Source: Wolfiporia cocos | Taxonomy: Eukaryota > Basidiomycota > Agaricomycetes > Polyporales > Phaeolaceae | NCBI GenBank assembly: GCA_029448655.1 | Contig: JACCLO010000004.1 | Location: 2,914,001-2,978,000 of the forward strand | DNA: 64,000 bases | Direction: 5' to 3' | Shown here: one piece after another, positions 48,800-61,900 of the stretch | Layout: the number at the start of each line of letters is the position of its first letter | Position numbering within the stretch: the stretch's first letter is position 1 | Position numbers and translations under genes: made by a program | The notes under the pieces: generated by a model | Database searches by the model: none | What the model was told of the DNA's origin: nothing | The model's input: only the letters and a program-made list of their open reading frames with translations

Positions 48800-48805
48800 G
48801 CGCTG

Positions 48806-50159
48806 GCGTTCCCGTTATGATGGATGAATCGCTGTCGAAGTACAGCTGGCACCAGAACGTGTCTGGCGCTGTCGGCGCAATATGGCGCCAGCGCAGCGAG
48901 GACGATGCAGTCGAAAGCCGAGGGGAGGGCGGCGTGGGGAGGTATTTGTACATGTCGTCGAGCGCCTGGCCGGAGGAGACGAGGAGCGTGCGCGTTGGAG
49001 CGTGGGACCCAAGAGAAGAGGCGGAGGGTGTAGCTTTGGCCTTTTACTTGCCTTTAAGTTGGCGGAGGGTGATGGAGGGGGGATGGAGGGGGTGGGTTGC
49101 ACGCAGATGTAGGTGGGGACAACGCAGGGTGCGGTGAAAAGGTTGGTGGGTCGTGTCCGTAGCGCCATGTCTGCATTCAGGACTGTTGTCAGATGTCGTA
49201 CGTGAGGATTGAGAAATATCAAATACCGATTTCTTGTTTTTGTTGTCGCCATATTCTCATCGTTTCCATTTGACATGGCGGAAGCAGAAAGCGAATTGCC
49301 TGCAATAACTGGGCGGGAGATGCGCGCCGCGCCTGCCTGGTTACTCACGCCTCCTGCTTCGCCGGTGAGATACTCAACCAGCATTTGTATCTGTGGGTCC
49401 TCTGATGAAGGAGCGCCAACGTCAAGACCGGACGCGGATTGCGGCCCCATATCACACTCGAGAACGAGTCAAGACGCGTCACGCTGGTAGGTGAGCGCCT
49501 CAAGTCAGACAGCCGGTGACCGGAGTGGTCATAGCCGCGTCGGGAATGGAGACGAGTGAAGATGAACTCGAGGTAATTGATGGTAGTTTTGCGGGAAATG
49601 TCAACCGGTGAGCACATTTTCGGGCGCGGGGAAGGCGCAGGGATCGAACGCTGCTAAGCACGTGTATACAGAGTGTATGGGATACAGACGGGAGAGACGT
49701 ACGTCGCACGCAATTCCTCAAGGACATTCGGTTTGAGGGGCATGTCGATATAGACTGTGCCAACGATGTAACACAACTCGCCTTTCACGATCTCTAGCAT
49801 GCAGCGAGCGAAGAGTGGGTCACCTTCATGGTGGTCCGGCATATAATCGCGTGGTAAGACATTGAAGCTGGTGCGCTCCACGCGATCTGACTATACCACG
49901 TACCCGCGACATCTTTCCATCTCTGTTTCGCTCGCGCTCGCATAAATTCCCGAATTCTCTGCAGCCTGACAAAGTATATGCTCTAATGCTGGTACGACCG
50001 GCTCTTTCAGCATCACGTAAAGCCTGGCATATTTTCTAGTTTGTCTGCGAGAGCTGTCGGTGGCCGGCGTAGGGGAGCAGTGGGAACGGTTTTATAAGAC
50101 GGGATCAACACTGTGCGAGGCGGTACCGTTGTGTTGTGTAGGCGTATATGATCAGCCAT
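48806..50159 (-). pseudogene. DNA polymerase delta small subunit (POLD2) pseudogene, left copy, internally inverted
   Basis: Relic of the B subunit of DNA polymerase delta. On the minus strand the 5' part begins near MADHIRLHNTTVPPRT and ENMPGFT, then shifts frame before RWKDVAG, GDPLFARCMLEIVKGELCYI and VYIDMPLKPNVLEEL. The next part of the gene, 49449-49605, lies inverted on the plus strand. The 3' part then resumes on the minus strand with SASGLDVGAPSSEDPQIQML, NPHVRHLTTVLNADM and, in another frame, HIAPTAPDTFWCQLYFDSD. Homology ends at about 48806, where a copy of the glutamate decarboxylase 3' end begins; the usual POLD2 C-terminus is missing. Frameshift, inversion and truncation together rule out a normal product. 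Confidence 0.88.
49449..49605 (+). repeat. Inverted internal segment of the POLD2 pseudogene
   Basis: On the plus strand this piece reads LENESRRVTLVGERLKSDS and, after a one-base shift, PVTGVVIAASGMETSEDELE, which is the middle of POLD2. Both flanks carry POLD2 on the minus strand. Its first 50 bases match 63958-64000 of the right copy in direct orientation. The breakpoint near 49605 lies right after the minus-strand sequence CTCACCGG. Confidence 0.85.
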
Positions 50160-53100
50160 GTCACTACAGAGAGTTTGAGCTCAAGGGCGATGGGAGCACG
50201 CGTGAAGGAAAGAAGACGCGATCGCGAGACGCGTCGGTTCGCGTTGGGTGACATATGTGATCGTGATCGACGGCGTAACTCTTTCTCCAGCGCCAGCTAG
50301 CTCGTCCCCGCTCCCGCCATGTCGTCCGGCTCGGACTCTCATTAGCATCTCCTGTGTCCTTGCCGCTGAGCTGGCAAACTAAATACACCTTGAAATCCTT
50401 TGGCTACTGAGTCGAGATAGCGCTAGCGGCCGAGAATGATCAACATTTCCAGTCACCTTAACTTCTACAGAATCCATCTGCTCTTCTTGTGAGTGTAGTT
50501 TAAGACATTTCAGATATACTGTATGCTGCATATACTCCTGGGGGTGGGTGACGGGGCCGAACACTCATTCTCATCAAATCGGAAAGGCTGCAATTTGAGA
50601 CTTCGTCGTGTGTTCCCTGCTGCGTGTCTCACGCTCAGAAGTCAGCGTTCAATATTGAATACTCACGCGCTGATCGTTGCAGCACATTGACCCCTCTGAT
50701 ATTGTCCGGCATCCTGTATGCAGACAATGGCGATCGACCGGTGGCATATATAGACAGTCTATATAATTGTGTCAGCGCAATGACAATGACCGGTCTTGCT
50801 ACCGTAGATCTCAGCGGCCTCACGCCATTCCAGCAAGCATTGCTATTCATACAGATGTGTTCGGGAAATATTGTGGGTTATTCTCCCGGATCTCTCTGCA
50901 GAGACTCTTTGTAACCAGGGAAATCTCTTTCCTCCCTACTATTAGGTCTTGGTGTCGTGGGTCATGGTCTACATTCGTCGGTATGTATAAGCAGCCATGA
51001 AACTAGAGTCATGCCCAATTCTTCGAACAGGCGTTACCTTGCACAGCAATTCAAGCAGGTCGTCCAATTGGAGCTCGGCGGGGAGACCCCAGGTGAAGAT
51101 ATACGCTTCGCTCAACCTAGAGCAAACTCGACATCCTGGTGGAAAAAGCGCGGCAGCCAATTTCTTTGGCATCACACACATGTCGAACAGGATCTTGCCG
51201 GAGACAGCCGCCCTTCGACTAGCGATGCAGTAGATGGACAGTCACAGCGCATTCGCCTTGAAATCCGCAGGGCGGCTGATGCACCAAGACTGATCAATCC
51301 GAGCGGTGACATCAGTGAAGCGCATATGAATTCCTCTAGCGCTCATCATGTTAGGGATACCTCGCCTCATGGAATTGAGAGGGCAGCTGCTTTACAAATT
51401 TCACCTGAAGACATCTCCATTGAGGCTTCTAATGCCGAGGGTTCCACCGAGCCGAGCACCTTAGCGGCCGAAGAGGATGTGTGCGACCATCGGCCTAAGT
51501 TACCAGAAGATCACGCATATACGACACACGAGAAGTACATAGCTGATATTTACTATTTGTGAGACAAAACCTGATCGGTGCTGGCGTAGACTAAAAGCTT
51601 CGGATAATGTACCTTCTTCTGCGGCAACTCGGCCAAATGCACCAGGTAATCTTAATTACTACCTTCCACTTGAGCAACAAACTGACCTCGTTACATTCGC
51701 CGAACAACGTACAGCGGGCAACGGTCTCTCTATGCCAAGGATACCGACAATTGAGTTCATTGAAGCACCTCGTTCGCCTCGTCAGTTTCAGCATGCAGAC
51801 CAAATCAAGCCCCGCCCAACAACGCGGACCGATGCCGAGCGTGGGCTGACCCAAGACCAAAGTACGTGGTAGTGTATGCGTTATGATACTTCGCGAACGA
51901 TAAATCCTTAAAGGGTCCACGCGTCGACCGACTTTGTCCTTGCCTCGCAGTGTCGGATCAAGCCGAATCATTCGTCCGACGACTCATGCTATACACGCCG
52001 ACTTCGGAGGGTTCCCGATGCCCCATCGCTTACTATCTAGCCTGTTCCATCGATGCTTCCCGAAGATCGAACGCAAGCTAACGCGCACATTGACCATTCC
52101 ACGGACAGAGACGATTACTTCTCGTTATGCATCGCAGTCAGCTGGGGCACGGCCAGTGCCATACATCAGCTTCGAGGCAGTCGTAGGCCGTAACTCATCG
52201 TTCAAAGATCTCACGGAAGAACAGATGGAGGAACTTGGAGGTGTAGAATATCGTGCACTCACTGCACTGCTCTGGATTGTGGGTGGAGTGAGTACTAATT
52301 ACTAATTATCAAAATGGAACGCAAGCGAGCTGGCTGCAGTATCATATCGCAGTGCAGCTGCTGGCTTTCGCTGCAATCGCGCCGTACATGTCTATTCGCC
52401 GATGGAGTGACGACTTGAAGCCTCCCGTTCTGCACAAAGACATTTCTCCCGTTTGGTATGTCCACTCACTAGGATCATGCACTGTGTCAACCTGTTATAT
52501 AGGTTTTCAGCCTTCCAAGTTGTGTCAGCATATACGAATACCGGGTTCTCTCTTGAGGACACGTCCATGGTGCCTTTCCAAGAAGCATATCCCACATTAT
52601 TCCTCATGGTTCTTCTCATATTAGCTGGAAATACCGCTTTTGTGAGTCGCTCGCCACACTCTGTCCGAAGCCACTGCTGACGTAGAGCTTTTCTCCAGCC
52701 AATCTTGTGAGTGAATGTTTGCATGGTGTGTGGCGCGAGATCTGATGTTCCTCGCGCATCCAGCCTCAGATTGACCATGTATGTTTGCTGAAATCTCTGT
52801 CGTCTCGCTACTCACATTTTATAAGATGGATGCTCAAAATACTCCTGAAACGACGGCGACGAGCCAATGAGACCCTTCAATTTCTTCTCGATCACCCAAG
52901 ACGATGTTTCATTTACTTGTTCCCATCCCATCATACATGGATTTTAGCCACGATTTTGTTCATGCTGAAGTACGTCCTTATTATTAACTTTACCTACGAA
53001 ACCTAATACATCCTTGAGCAGTGGCTCTGACTGGTTCTTTTTCCTGATACTTGATCTGGGGAACCCTGCGATTACGTCCATCCCGGTCGGTGTACGTGTC

Positions 53101-54682
53101 GCCGTTGGACTTTTGCAGGCGACCGCAGTCCGCACTGCGGGTTTTACGGCAGTCTCTCTAGCAACCATAGCCCCCGCGGTCAAGTATGTTGATCTTATTT
53201 CGAGGGTACCGCAGACCAGCTGATGTGCTCTGCAGGGCGTTATATGTGATCATGATGTATGTCAGTGCTTGTGAGTATGAAAGTGTGCGTGCACAAGGTA
53301 TCCTGCTCATAGAAGAGGTAAGATCCCATAGCCATGAGGTGTGTCGTCAACGCAATCGCACTCCGCGCTATGTTGTGACTGAAGTCGAGTAAGTGTGCGC
53401 TCGACGAACGTGTATGAGAAGAAGTCTCTCGGCATTTTTGATGACGAACACGAACCTGACAGCGACCCCGACCCCAAAGAGAGTCGCATTGCAGTTTGGA
53501 GCGAGTACCTCAGCTTGCACATGCGCAAGCAGCTATCCTTTGGTGCATAAACATCTGCTGAGGTTGGGTTCAACGGAGATTGACGCGTATATTGATCCAG
53601 ATATGTGGTGGTTGGCGACCGCGCTGTTCCTGATTTGCATAATAGAGGTACTTCATTGCAAAACAAGCTGATACGGACCAGATATTGATGGCTTATCAGC
53701 GCGATGGCCTCGACGATGCAGAAAATGCAACCTGGTTCAACATCTTCAGCATTCGTGAGCGATCTCCTTTTGGACATCTACATTCTGCTAACGCCCTGCT
53801 GCTACAGTATTTGAGTTGGTTGCCGCGTATGGGACAGTCGGCCTCAGCCTTGGCATTCCATATGTGAGTACTCCTGCCCCAAGCTAGCTCGTGTACGCTC
53901 TTCACGGCGTGTCATCCGCAGGCCAACTATTCCTTCTCCGGCGCGCTTAAGCCGCTTTCCAAACTCATCATCTGCGTGGTCATGCTTCGTGGACGACATC
54001 GTGGACTTCCCGTCGCCATCGATCGCGCGGTGATGCTGTCTCCCGAATTCGACAAAGTGCTGCAGGAGCACTCGTCAGCTAGCGACGTAGGCAGAGGCGA
54101 CAACCTCGCCACACCAATCCGCACGTCTGCGCTGCGTGAGGACGGTACGAAGCAAGCAGAAAGTCCACGTCTCGATGGACTACGTCAGCGTCCATTGCGT
54201 GGAATTCCCGAGCAGAATCAGTTGAAGGATGACAGTGGGGAGTATACATAAACGGGTCACGGTCACTTTGATTCCGAACGCCTGCACTAGCGCCGAGAAA
54301 TATCTGAACGATGTTCTCACCTTCCGACACGGCTGCATACAGTTTTTCTTTTGCATAACTCTACATGGTGGCATTCTCGAGCTCATATACACGAACGATC
54401 TGATCTACCGATCTCCAGATACACCCTACACTTGAACGTTTGAACAGTATAGTCGAACAATGAAACTTGCTTCCGCTACCATGGCATGTGCGTGCTTCCT
54501 CAACGTTGCAACAGGAAGCAATAGGTCGACGTTGTCATGACCGGGTTTTTGGCAAGAATCGAGCAGTATTTGCATGAACGCTCTTGGACCGCATGATCCT
54601 GTGATATTTGTACATTCATCGATTACAGTGATAGTTGTACACTTGTCCATCATGAATCGCCTGCACTATACTCGTACAGTAC
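49606..54682 (+). repeat. Left arm of large inverted repeat (POLD2 5' part + TRK)
   Basis: Mirrors 58502-63953. Starting from the outer end each arm holds the POLD2 5' part, a short divergent promoter, a TRK gene and about 430 bases of 3' flank. The inner end is marked by a sequence around GTACACTTGTCCATCATGAA and CTGCACTATACTCGTACAG, whose reverse complement starts the right arm. Homology is interrupted by indels, most clearly between POLD2 and TRK, where the right arm is about 400 bases longer. Identity was judged by eye only. Confidence 0.85.
50436..54251 (+). CDS. TRK-type potassium transporter, left copy
   Basis: Plasma-membrane K+ uptake protein of the fungal TRK/HKT superfamily, with four membrane-pore-membrane units. 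The start MINISSHLNFYRIHLLFF continues across an intron into TLTPLILSGILYADNG. Pore segments with their filter glycines: AMTMTGLATVDLSG, SAYTNTGFSLEDTSM, AVRTAGFTAVSLAT and AAYGTVGLSLGIPYANYSFS. A long hydrophilic loop lies between the first and second units (about 51.0-52.2 kb), as in yeast Trk1. Other marks are RALTALLWIVGG, HPRRCFIYLFPSHHTW and SVRSTNVYEKKSLGIFDDE. The C-tail ends DDSGEYT. About fifteen introns, all spliceable in frame by eye, including one with a TAAG acceptor before VRSTNV. It appears intact. Confidence 0.88.
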
Positions 54683-54695
54683 CCTTTCTTACTAA

Positions 54696-54794
54696 CATAA
54701 CCCTGCTCGGGCTTACAACGGTCTCATTGGAGACTGCTGTCAATGCAGCAGCCAGGTGGCGTACGAGGTTTTTGTTGGTTCAGCATTGCTTGGC
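54696..54794 (+). repeat. Direct repeat copy B: 3' end and flank of glutamate decarboxylase
   Basis: Matches 48698-48799. It overlaps the last coding bases and 3' flank of the decarboxylase (minus strand) and starts just beyond the inner end of the left inverted-repeat arm. Confidence 0.85.
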
Positions 54795-56720
54795 ATACGT
54801 GCCACTCGACTTGCTGCCTGAGCCCTCGTCGAGTTTACCGTGGTGTCCCTCGACCGTCTTCCGCTGGGAAAGCGCGTTCAAAGCATGCATCGGCGAATCG
54901 TCCTTTGCCAAGCTTTCCACCACCTCAATCTGTGATATCGTTAGCATCTTTGTTTTTCTAACGCAGAGTGGGCGTGCTCACAATGTCCGCAACAAGCCGG
55001 TCGATCATGACCGCAGTCAAGTTCTCGCGCACGACAACGCGCAGAATCTCGACGTCGCTCAGCGCAGGCGCAAGCTCGTAGTTCGGCACGATCCAGCCCT
55101 TTGCGCGGAGCAGTGTCTGAACCCAGCGCTGCTGCACGTCAGGGCTCTTCGCGCGGTAATCATCCGAGAAGCGGAATGCCACTACTGGGAGACCGGGGAC
55201 ATAGTTCTGTGCGGAGTTATGAGAAAACCTTGGCGATAGCGCGATCGAAAGCGACGCATCCATACCTCGATATTATCTTCGTCGAACCCAATCGCCTGCT
55301 TCGCGCCAGTGAGCACACCCTCCACCGGCCGGTGGATGTCGCTCAAGACAGTGAAAAAGCCGCTCTTCTCCAATGCCCGACTCAACAACCGCGCATTCTT
55401 CATATCCGCCAGCGCGACCGCGCGGTACCCCTCGAAGCCGAGGTGCACAAAGTTGAAGTATTGCGCGATGATCGGGTGCGCGGGGCGCGAGAAGTTGAGC
55501 GAGAACGAGTACTCGACCGAGCCGAGGTAGTGCAGCTCGAAGATGAGGTCCTTGGGCAGGAGGTCCTTCGAGCGCCACACGACCCAGCCGACGCCGACGT
55601 ACGAGAGCCCGAACTTGTGCCCGGACGTGTTGATCGAGACGACGCGCGGGATGCGGAAGTCCCACACGTGCTTCGGCGTCGCGAACGGCGCGACGAATCC
55701 GCCCGACGCGCCGTCGACGTGGATTGGTACGGAGTGGCCCGTCTGCGCCTCGTATTCGTCGAGCAGTGCCGCCATCTCTGCCACGGGCTCATAGTGGCCG
55801 GTATAGGTGCCTGCATACAATGTAAGTCCGAGGTCCCTCTCCGTGACAAATGTGCGTCACGAACTTCCAAGGATGACATATACGCCGATAGTGTTCTCAT
55901 CGACGTACTCCATCGCCTTCTTAGGATCGAGACGGTACTTGCTCTCCTCAGAGATGGGGACGAGACGCGCCTCCACATCGAAATAGCGTGCAAACTTCTC
56001 GAGGGCGACCTGCGCGTTCGCGCCCATGACGATGTTCGGACCCGGCTCGTGTATCGACTTGCCCTGTGCCTTGCGCTTCTCCTGCCAGATGCGCTTCATC
56101 GCGAGCCCGCCAAGCTGAATAGCCTCAGACGAGCCAGTCGTCGCGGTGCCGATGGCCGAGTTCGCGTGCGGCGCGTGCCACACGTCCGCGAGAATCGACA
56201 CGCAGCGCGTGTGGATGACCTCTGGGCACGGTGTCAGACGTGAACAGCTGCGATGCGGGAAGGGGGGACGCACGCGTCATCGGGTACTCGTCCTGGTCGA
56301 TCAGGTTCTTGGAGATGTTCTCCATCATGAGCTGGTCGGCCTGCTTCGGCATCCATGTGTGCACGAAGGATGCGAGGTTGAGCGCAGGCGTGCCGTCGAG
56401 GGAGAGCTCGTCGTGGATGAGCTGGTACGTCGACTCCGCGTCCGTGCCCTGGGTAAAACATCAACTATCAGCGAAACCCGTGGCAGTGCATTGCAAATTG
56501 GCGGACCTTGGACGGCAAGCGGTATTTGGGGATGGGCTGGATGCCATAGCGGGCACCGTATGGGTGTGAGGCCTCGTGTGAGGTCGGGCTATGGACTTTC
56601 TTCTTCATGGAATGGTCCTGCCCCTCCTTGATGAGATTGTCGGCATTGACGTGCTGTTGGAGCTCAGTCAACCTGCTTGTCTATATTGCGAGAAAAGACA
56701 GATACCTTGGATAAGACCAT
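54780..56720 (-). CDS. Glutamate decarboxylase
   Basis: PLP enzyme converting glutamate to GABA and CO2 in the cytosol. The first exon is tiny (MVLSK); an intron with a TATAG acceptor joins it to [20 protein letters not shown]. Blocks follow: [60 protein letters not shown] and the cofactor lysine in [19 protein letters not shown] frame through the last visible exon would stop at 54958, but splicing GTGAGC to ATCACAG there adds [20 protein letters not shown] and the standard C-terminus ending GTYAKQC at 54780. About 540 residues, seemingly complete. Its 3' end lies in the repeat shared with 48.7 kb. Confidence 0.93.
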
Positions 56721-58501
56721 GGTGGCTGGTTTAACTGTCGCAGAGGCAGGGAAGTGATGTGAGTTGAGTAGGAGAGGAGGTCCTTATATGCGCCCGGGGC
56801 GGTAAAATAGATTGACAATAGGTATAGTGGCCGTCATGAACCTAATGACATCATTTCCCATGCCGATGCAGCTGTGATTCCTACACCGCAATGATGCTTG
56901 TTTATTTTTGTGCCCACCCTATATGTCAGCATACCCCTTCTCTCTCCAAGCCACGTTCGTGTTCAACGTTCATCTCCGGCGTGCTCTCGCCGCGTTCGAC
57001 AAGAATCCACGGTGAAGTTGTGCGCAGCGGAACGGAGAGCTGTCAGGCGTGTAGCTGCAGTGGCGGGTGGCGCGGAGACGCGTCATGTCACGTGTACGCG
57101 TTTCCGCCACGTGAGACCGGCGAACAGGAAATGTCTTGAATTTGTGTTCCAACTCCTGCTCCACCTGGATCTATCTTTGTAATGCGAACCAGAGTTGCCA
57201 GCGATGTGTGCCTATCCGTTGACAACTGCAAGGCTGCGGTCAATCACCGTTGCTATATCCTGGTGTGCGACCCACACTCAAATGCTCACGGTCGTGCGAG
57301 GCTAGGCTTCAACGCAATTGCACAGCCTTTGCGCCAGAAACGCGGGGCCACTAGCTGCGTAGAAGGGGCTTGTTTCCAACGTCGTCTTCACGGGCTCCAT
57401 ACAATCGAACTGCTCATGTGTTCATTCGATCCAGGGCTTATCCCCGCCCACAGAGCCTCGAGGCCAGGAAGACGCCTGGCGGAGGCAATTGAAAACATTA
57501 ACAGGTGCGCCTGGCCCCCCGCCGCCAGCTTGAACCTAGCGTACAAGACACGGTGCCTGCCTTTAAGACTTAAATGGCCACCTGCAACAAGTCAGCGTAC
57601 CTGATAGCTTGACAAGGGTAAGTCATGGTACATCTGCAGACCTATGCGCGTTAACGCGAAAATACCAATACCCTCAGGTACAGAGCGCTGTTGCGCGGGA
57701 ACAGTTCTGTCTTCTAAAAGACGTGTTCTGATGCATCAACTTCTCGAACATGACGCACGGCCCTAGGTCTCGAGCCACAGAACCCGCTCATCCACCGGAC
57801 ATGGCTGTGGAGGCAGCTTGTGAACATTCAAAGTGGGACCTCACGGTTTCAGTATAAGCCTCATGTACGCCCCATATTCACAGACACGAGATGTTAGAGT
57901 TTTGGTGCAACTCCGGCCGCAGTGAATAGCGATGCTGGTGAATGTCTGGGACAGCGAACTTAGCTGAGTGCGCATTGCCGACACCGCTGACACCGGCACC
58001 GGATCCGCAAGCGGTGTATTAAACGCGGTCACCTGACCGCATCATGGGGCGTGCCACTCGCGATCGGTATCTTTTGACTCTCCTCGCCTGGCTGTCACTA
58101 CTGTGCACTTCGGAGTCAATCGCTGCGGTCTGCATTTCGTTGGTGGTACTTCAGACTACATAATCACTGTGCTATCACTATATATGCAATGATCCCCTCA
58201 CCATCAATCACGGTCTACAACTGTCTCAGGTATTGTCTACATGGTGCAACATCCACCGCGTCTGCAGGCCATCTTTAACAGGCTATTTACTCTGCATCTT
58301 ACGAAAATACGACGATATATCAATGTTTGCTTCGCTCAAACATTTTGAACTGTTGGGACACCACTGGAGCTGGGATTGCTTCCGGAAGGTTGGTGGTCTC
58401 GGTGGTCTGGTAGAGCTCCTTCCGTTTCACGGAGAGTCTTCGCGGATGCCACGGTCGTCGCATCCCCTATGTTAATTGCTGCTACGCCTGGTCAGAGTGC
58501 T
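56721..58501. other. Gene-free spacer right of glutamate decarboxylase
   Basis: Contains the decarboxylase promoter at its left end. Plus-strand frames near 57.18-57.60 and 58.23-58.48 kb have no recognisable domain. The stretch is not duplicated in the window as far as could be seen, so with the decarboxylase gene it forms the unique spacer of the inverted repeat. Confidence 0.45.
56782..56788 (-). promoter_or_regulatory. TATA-like box of glutamate decarboxylase
   Basis: TATAAGG on the minus strand, about 62 bases before the ATG at 56720. Confidence 0.45.
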
Positions 58502-58919
58502 GTACGAGTATAGCGCAGGCAGGTGGTGTTTCATGATGGACAAGTCTACAACTATCGCTGTAATGGATGAAGGTACAAAAATCGCAGGGTCATGCGGCCT
58601 ACGTCAGAGCGTTCATGAGATACCAGTATACTATCTGACTCGACGCTTCCCGAAAACCCGGTCACGATGACCTGCTTATTCCTGTTGCAATCAAGATAAT
58701 TCCGAGGCCAAGACGCAGTGCGCGTAGTATCCGGCTTTGGGGAGCACGCATATACTATGGGAACTGCAGGGTAACTACAAAGTTAGAATCTGGGGGCGTG
58801 AAGAGAACACTGTATGTAGCCATGTCAGGAGCAGGAGGTTGGAACATTGCCAGCCTATGTTTAATTTTTCGGCGCAAGTACAATCGCTCGGAAATCAGGT
58901 AACCGTGACTCGTTTATGT

Positions 58920-61900
58920 TTACTCCCCACTGTCATCCTCCGATTGATTTTTCTCAGGAATTCCACGTAATGGACGTTGACGCAGTCCATCGGGATGTGG
59001 ACCTTCCGTTTGCTTCTCACCGTCCTCGTGCAGCGCAGACGTGCGGATTGGTGTGGCGAGGTTGTCGCCTCTGCCTACGCCGCTCGTGGATAAGTGTTCC
59101 TGCGGCACTTTGTCGAATTCGGGCGACAACATCACCGCGCGATCGATGGCGACGGGAAGTCCACGATGTCGTCCACGAAGCATGACCACGCAGATGATGA
59201 GTTTGGAAAGCGGCTTAAGCGCGCCGGAGAAGGAATAGTTGGCCTGCGGATGACACGCCGTGAAGAGCGTACACGAGCTAGCTTGGGGCAGGAGTACTCA
59301 CATATGGAATGCCAAGGCTGAGGCCGACTGTCCCATACGCGGCAACCAGCTCAAATACTGTGGCAGCAGGGCGTTAGCAGAATGTAGATGTCCAAAAGGA
59401 GATCGCTCACGAATGCTGAAGATGTTGAACCAGGTTGCATTTTCTGCATCGTCGAGGCCATCGCGCTGATAAGCCATCAATATCTGGTCCGTATCAGCTT
59501 GTTTTGCAATGAAGTACCTCTATTATGCAAATCAGGAACAGCGCGGTCGCCAACCACCACATATCTGGATCAATATACGCGTCAATCTCCGTTGAACCCA
59601 ACCTCAGCAGATGGCTATGTACCAAAGGATAGCTGTTTACGCATGTGCCAGCTGAGGTACTCGCTCCAAACTGCGATGCGACTCTTTTCGGGGTCAGGGT
59701 CGTCATCAAAATTGTCTTCGTCATTATAAATGCCGAGCGACTTCTCCTCATACACGTTCGTCGAGCGTATACTTGCTCAACTTCAGTCACAACATAGCAC
59801 GGAGTTGCAGTTGCATTGACGACACACCTCATGGCTATGGGGACTTGCCTCATTTATGAGCCGGATACTTTGTGCACTAACACTTTCATACTCACAAGCA
59901 CTGACATACATCATGATCATGTATAATGTCCTGCAGAGCACATCAGCTGGTCCCCGGTATCTTCAGAAAAGATCGACATACTTGACCGCAGGGGCTACGG
60001 TTGCTGGAGAGGCTACAGAAAAACCCGCGCTACGGACTGCGGTCGCCTGCAAAAGTCCAACGGCGACACGTACACCGACCGGGATGGACGTAATCGCAGG
60101 GTTCCCCAGATCAAGTATCAGGAAGAAGAACCAGATAGAGCCGCTGCTCAAGGACGTATTAGGTTTCGTAAACAAAATCAACAATAAGGACGTACTTCAG
60201 AATGAACAAAATCGTGGCTAAGACCCATGTATGATGGGATGGAAACAAGTAAATGAAACATCGTCTTGGGTGATCGAGAAGAAATTGAAGGGTCTCATTG
60301 GCTCGTCGCCGTCGTTTCAGGAGTATTTTGAGCATCCATCTTATAAAATGTGAGTAGCGAGACGACAGAGATTTCAGCAAACATACATGGTCAATCTGAG
60401 GCTGGATGCGCGAGGAACATCAGATCTCGCGCCACACACCATGCAAACATTCACTCACAAGATTGGCTGGAGAAAAGCTCTACGTCAGCAGTGGCTTTGG
60501 ACAGAGTGTGGGGAGCGACTCACAAAAGCGGTATCTCCAGCTAATATGAGAAGAACCATGAGGAATAATGTGGGATATGCTTCTTGGAAAGGCACCATGG
60601 ACGTGTCCTCAAGAGAGAACCCGGTATTCGTATATGCTGACACAACTTGGAAGGCTGAAAACCTAGATAACAGGTTGATACAGTGCATGATCTTGATATG
60701 TGAACATACCAAGCGGGGGAGATGTTCCTGTGCAGGATGGGAGGCTTCAAGTCGTCACTCCACCGGCGAATAGACATGTACGGCGCAATTACAGCGAAAG
60801 CCAGTAGCTGCACTGCGATATGATACTGCAGCCAGCTCGCTTGCGTTCCATTTTGATCATTAGTAATTAGTACTCACTCCACCCACAATCCAGAGCAGTG
60901 CAGTGAGTGCACGATATTCCACACTCGCAAGTTCCTCCATCTGCTCTTCCGTCAGATCTTTGAACAATGAGTTACGGCCTACGACTGCCTCAAAGCTGAT
61001 GTATGGCACCGGCCGTGCCCCAGCTGACTTTGATGCATATTGAGAAGTAATCGTCTCTGTCCGTGGAATGGTCAACGTGCGCGTTAGCTTGCGTTCCATT
61101 CTCGGGAAGCATCGATGGAACAGGCTAGATAGTAAGCGATGGGGCATCGGGAACCCTCCGAAGTCGGCGTGTATAGCATGAGTCGGCGGACGAATGGTTC
61201 GGCTTGATCCAACACTGCGAGGCAAGGACAAAGTCGGCCTACGCAATGACCCTTTTGGGGGTTAACATTTGCTGAAGTATCATGACGCATACAAAGCACG
61301 TACTTTTGCCTTGGGTCAGCCCACGCTCGGCATCGATTGAGTGTGGCTTAATTTGGTCCGCAACCTGAACGTAACGGGGCGAACTCGGTGTCTCAACGAA
61401 CTCGATTGTATGTGTCCTTGGCATCAAGGGACTGCTGCCTGCTGAGCGTTCTTCGGCAAATTCAGATCATTGCTGAAATGGAAAGTAGTGACAAAATTAC
61501 CTCGTGCATTTGGCTGAGTTACCACAGAAGAAGGCATATAATCCGGAGTATATAGTCTAAGCCAACGCTGATCAGGTTTGTATCGTGGTCAATAAATCTC
61601 AGCTATGTACCTTTCGTGTGTCGTATATGCGTGATCATTTGGTAACTTAGGCTGATGGTCAGGTGCATCCTCTTCGGTTGCTAAGATATCTGGCTTGGTC
61701 AAACCCCTGGCATCAGAAGCCTCCGTGCCCTCGATGGAGTTGTTTTCAGGTACAATTTGTGAAGCAGGTGTCGTCTCATTTCCAGGGGGCGAAGTATCCC
61801 TAACATGATGATGAGCTCTAGAGGGGCTCAAATGCGCTTCACTGATGTCACCGCTCGGATTGATCAGTCTTGGTGTATCAGCCGCCCTGCGGATCTCAAG

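Noticed and set aside
48815..49450. Intact 211-residue protein on the minus strand
   Set aside because: The first part is clearly POLD2, but the rest is in the wrong frame relative to POLD2 homology, so it belongs to the pseudogene.
55101..56243. 380-codon plus-strand frame
   Set aside because: Antisense to conserved glutamate decarboxylase exons and composed of charged low-quality sequence.
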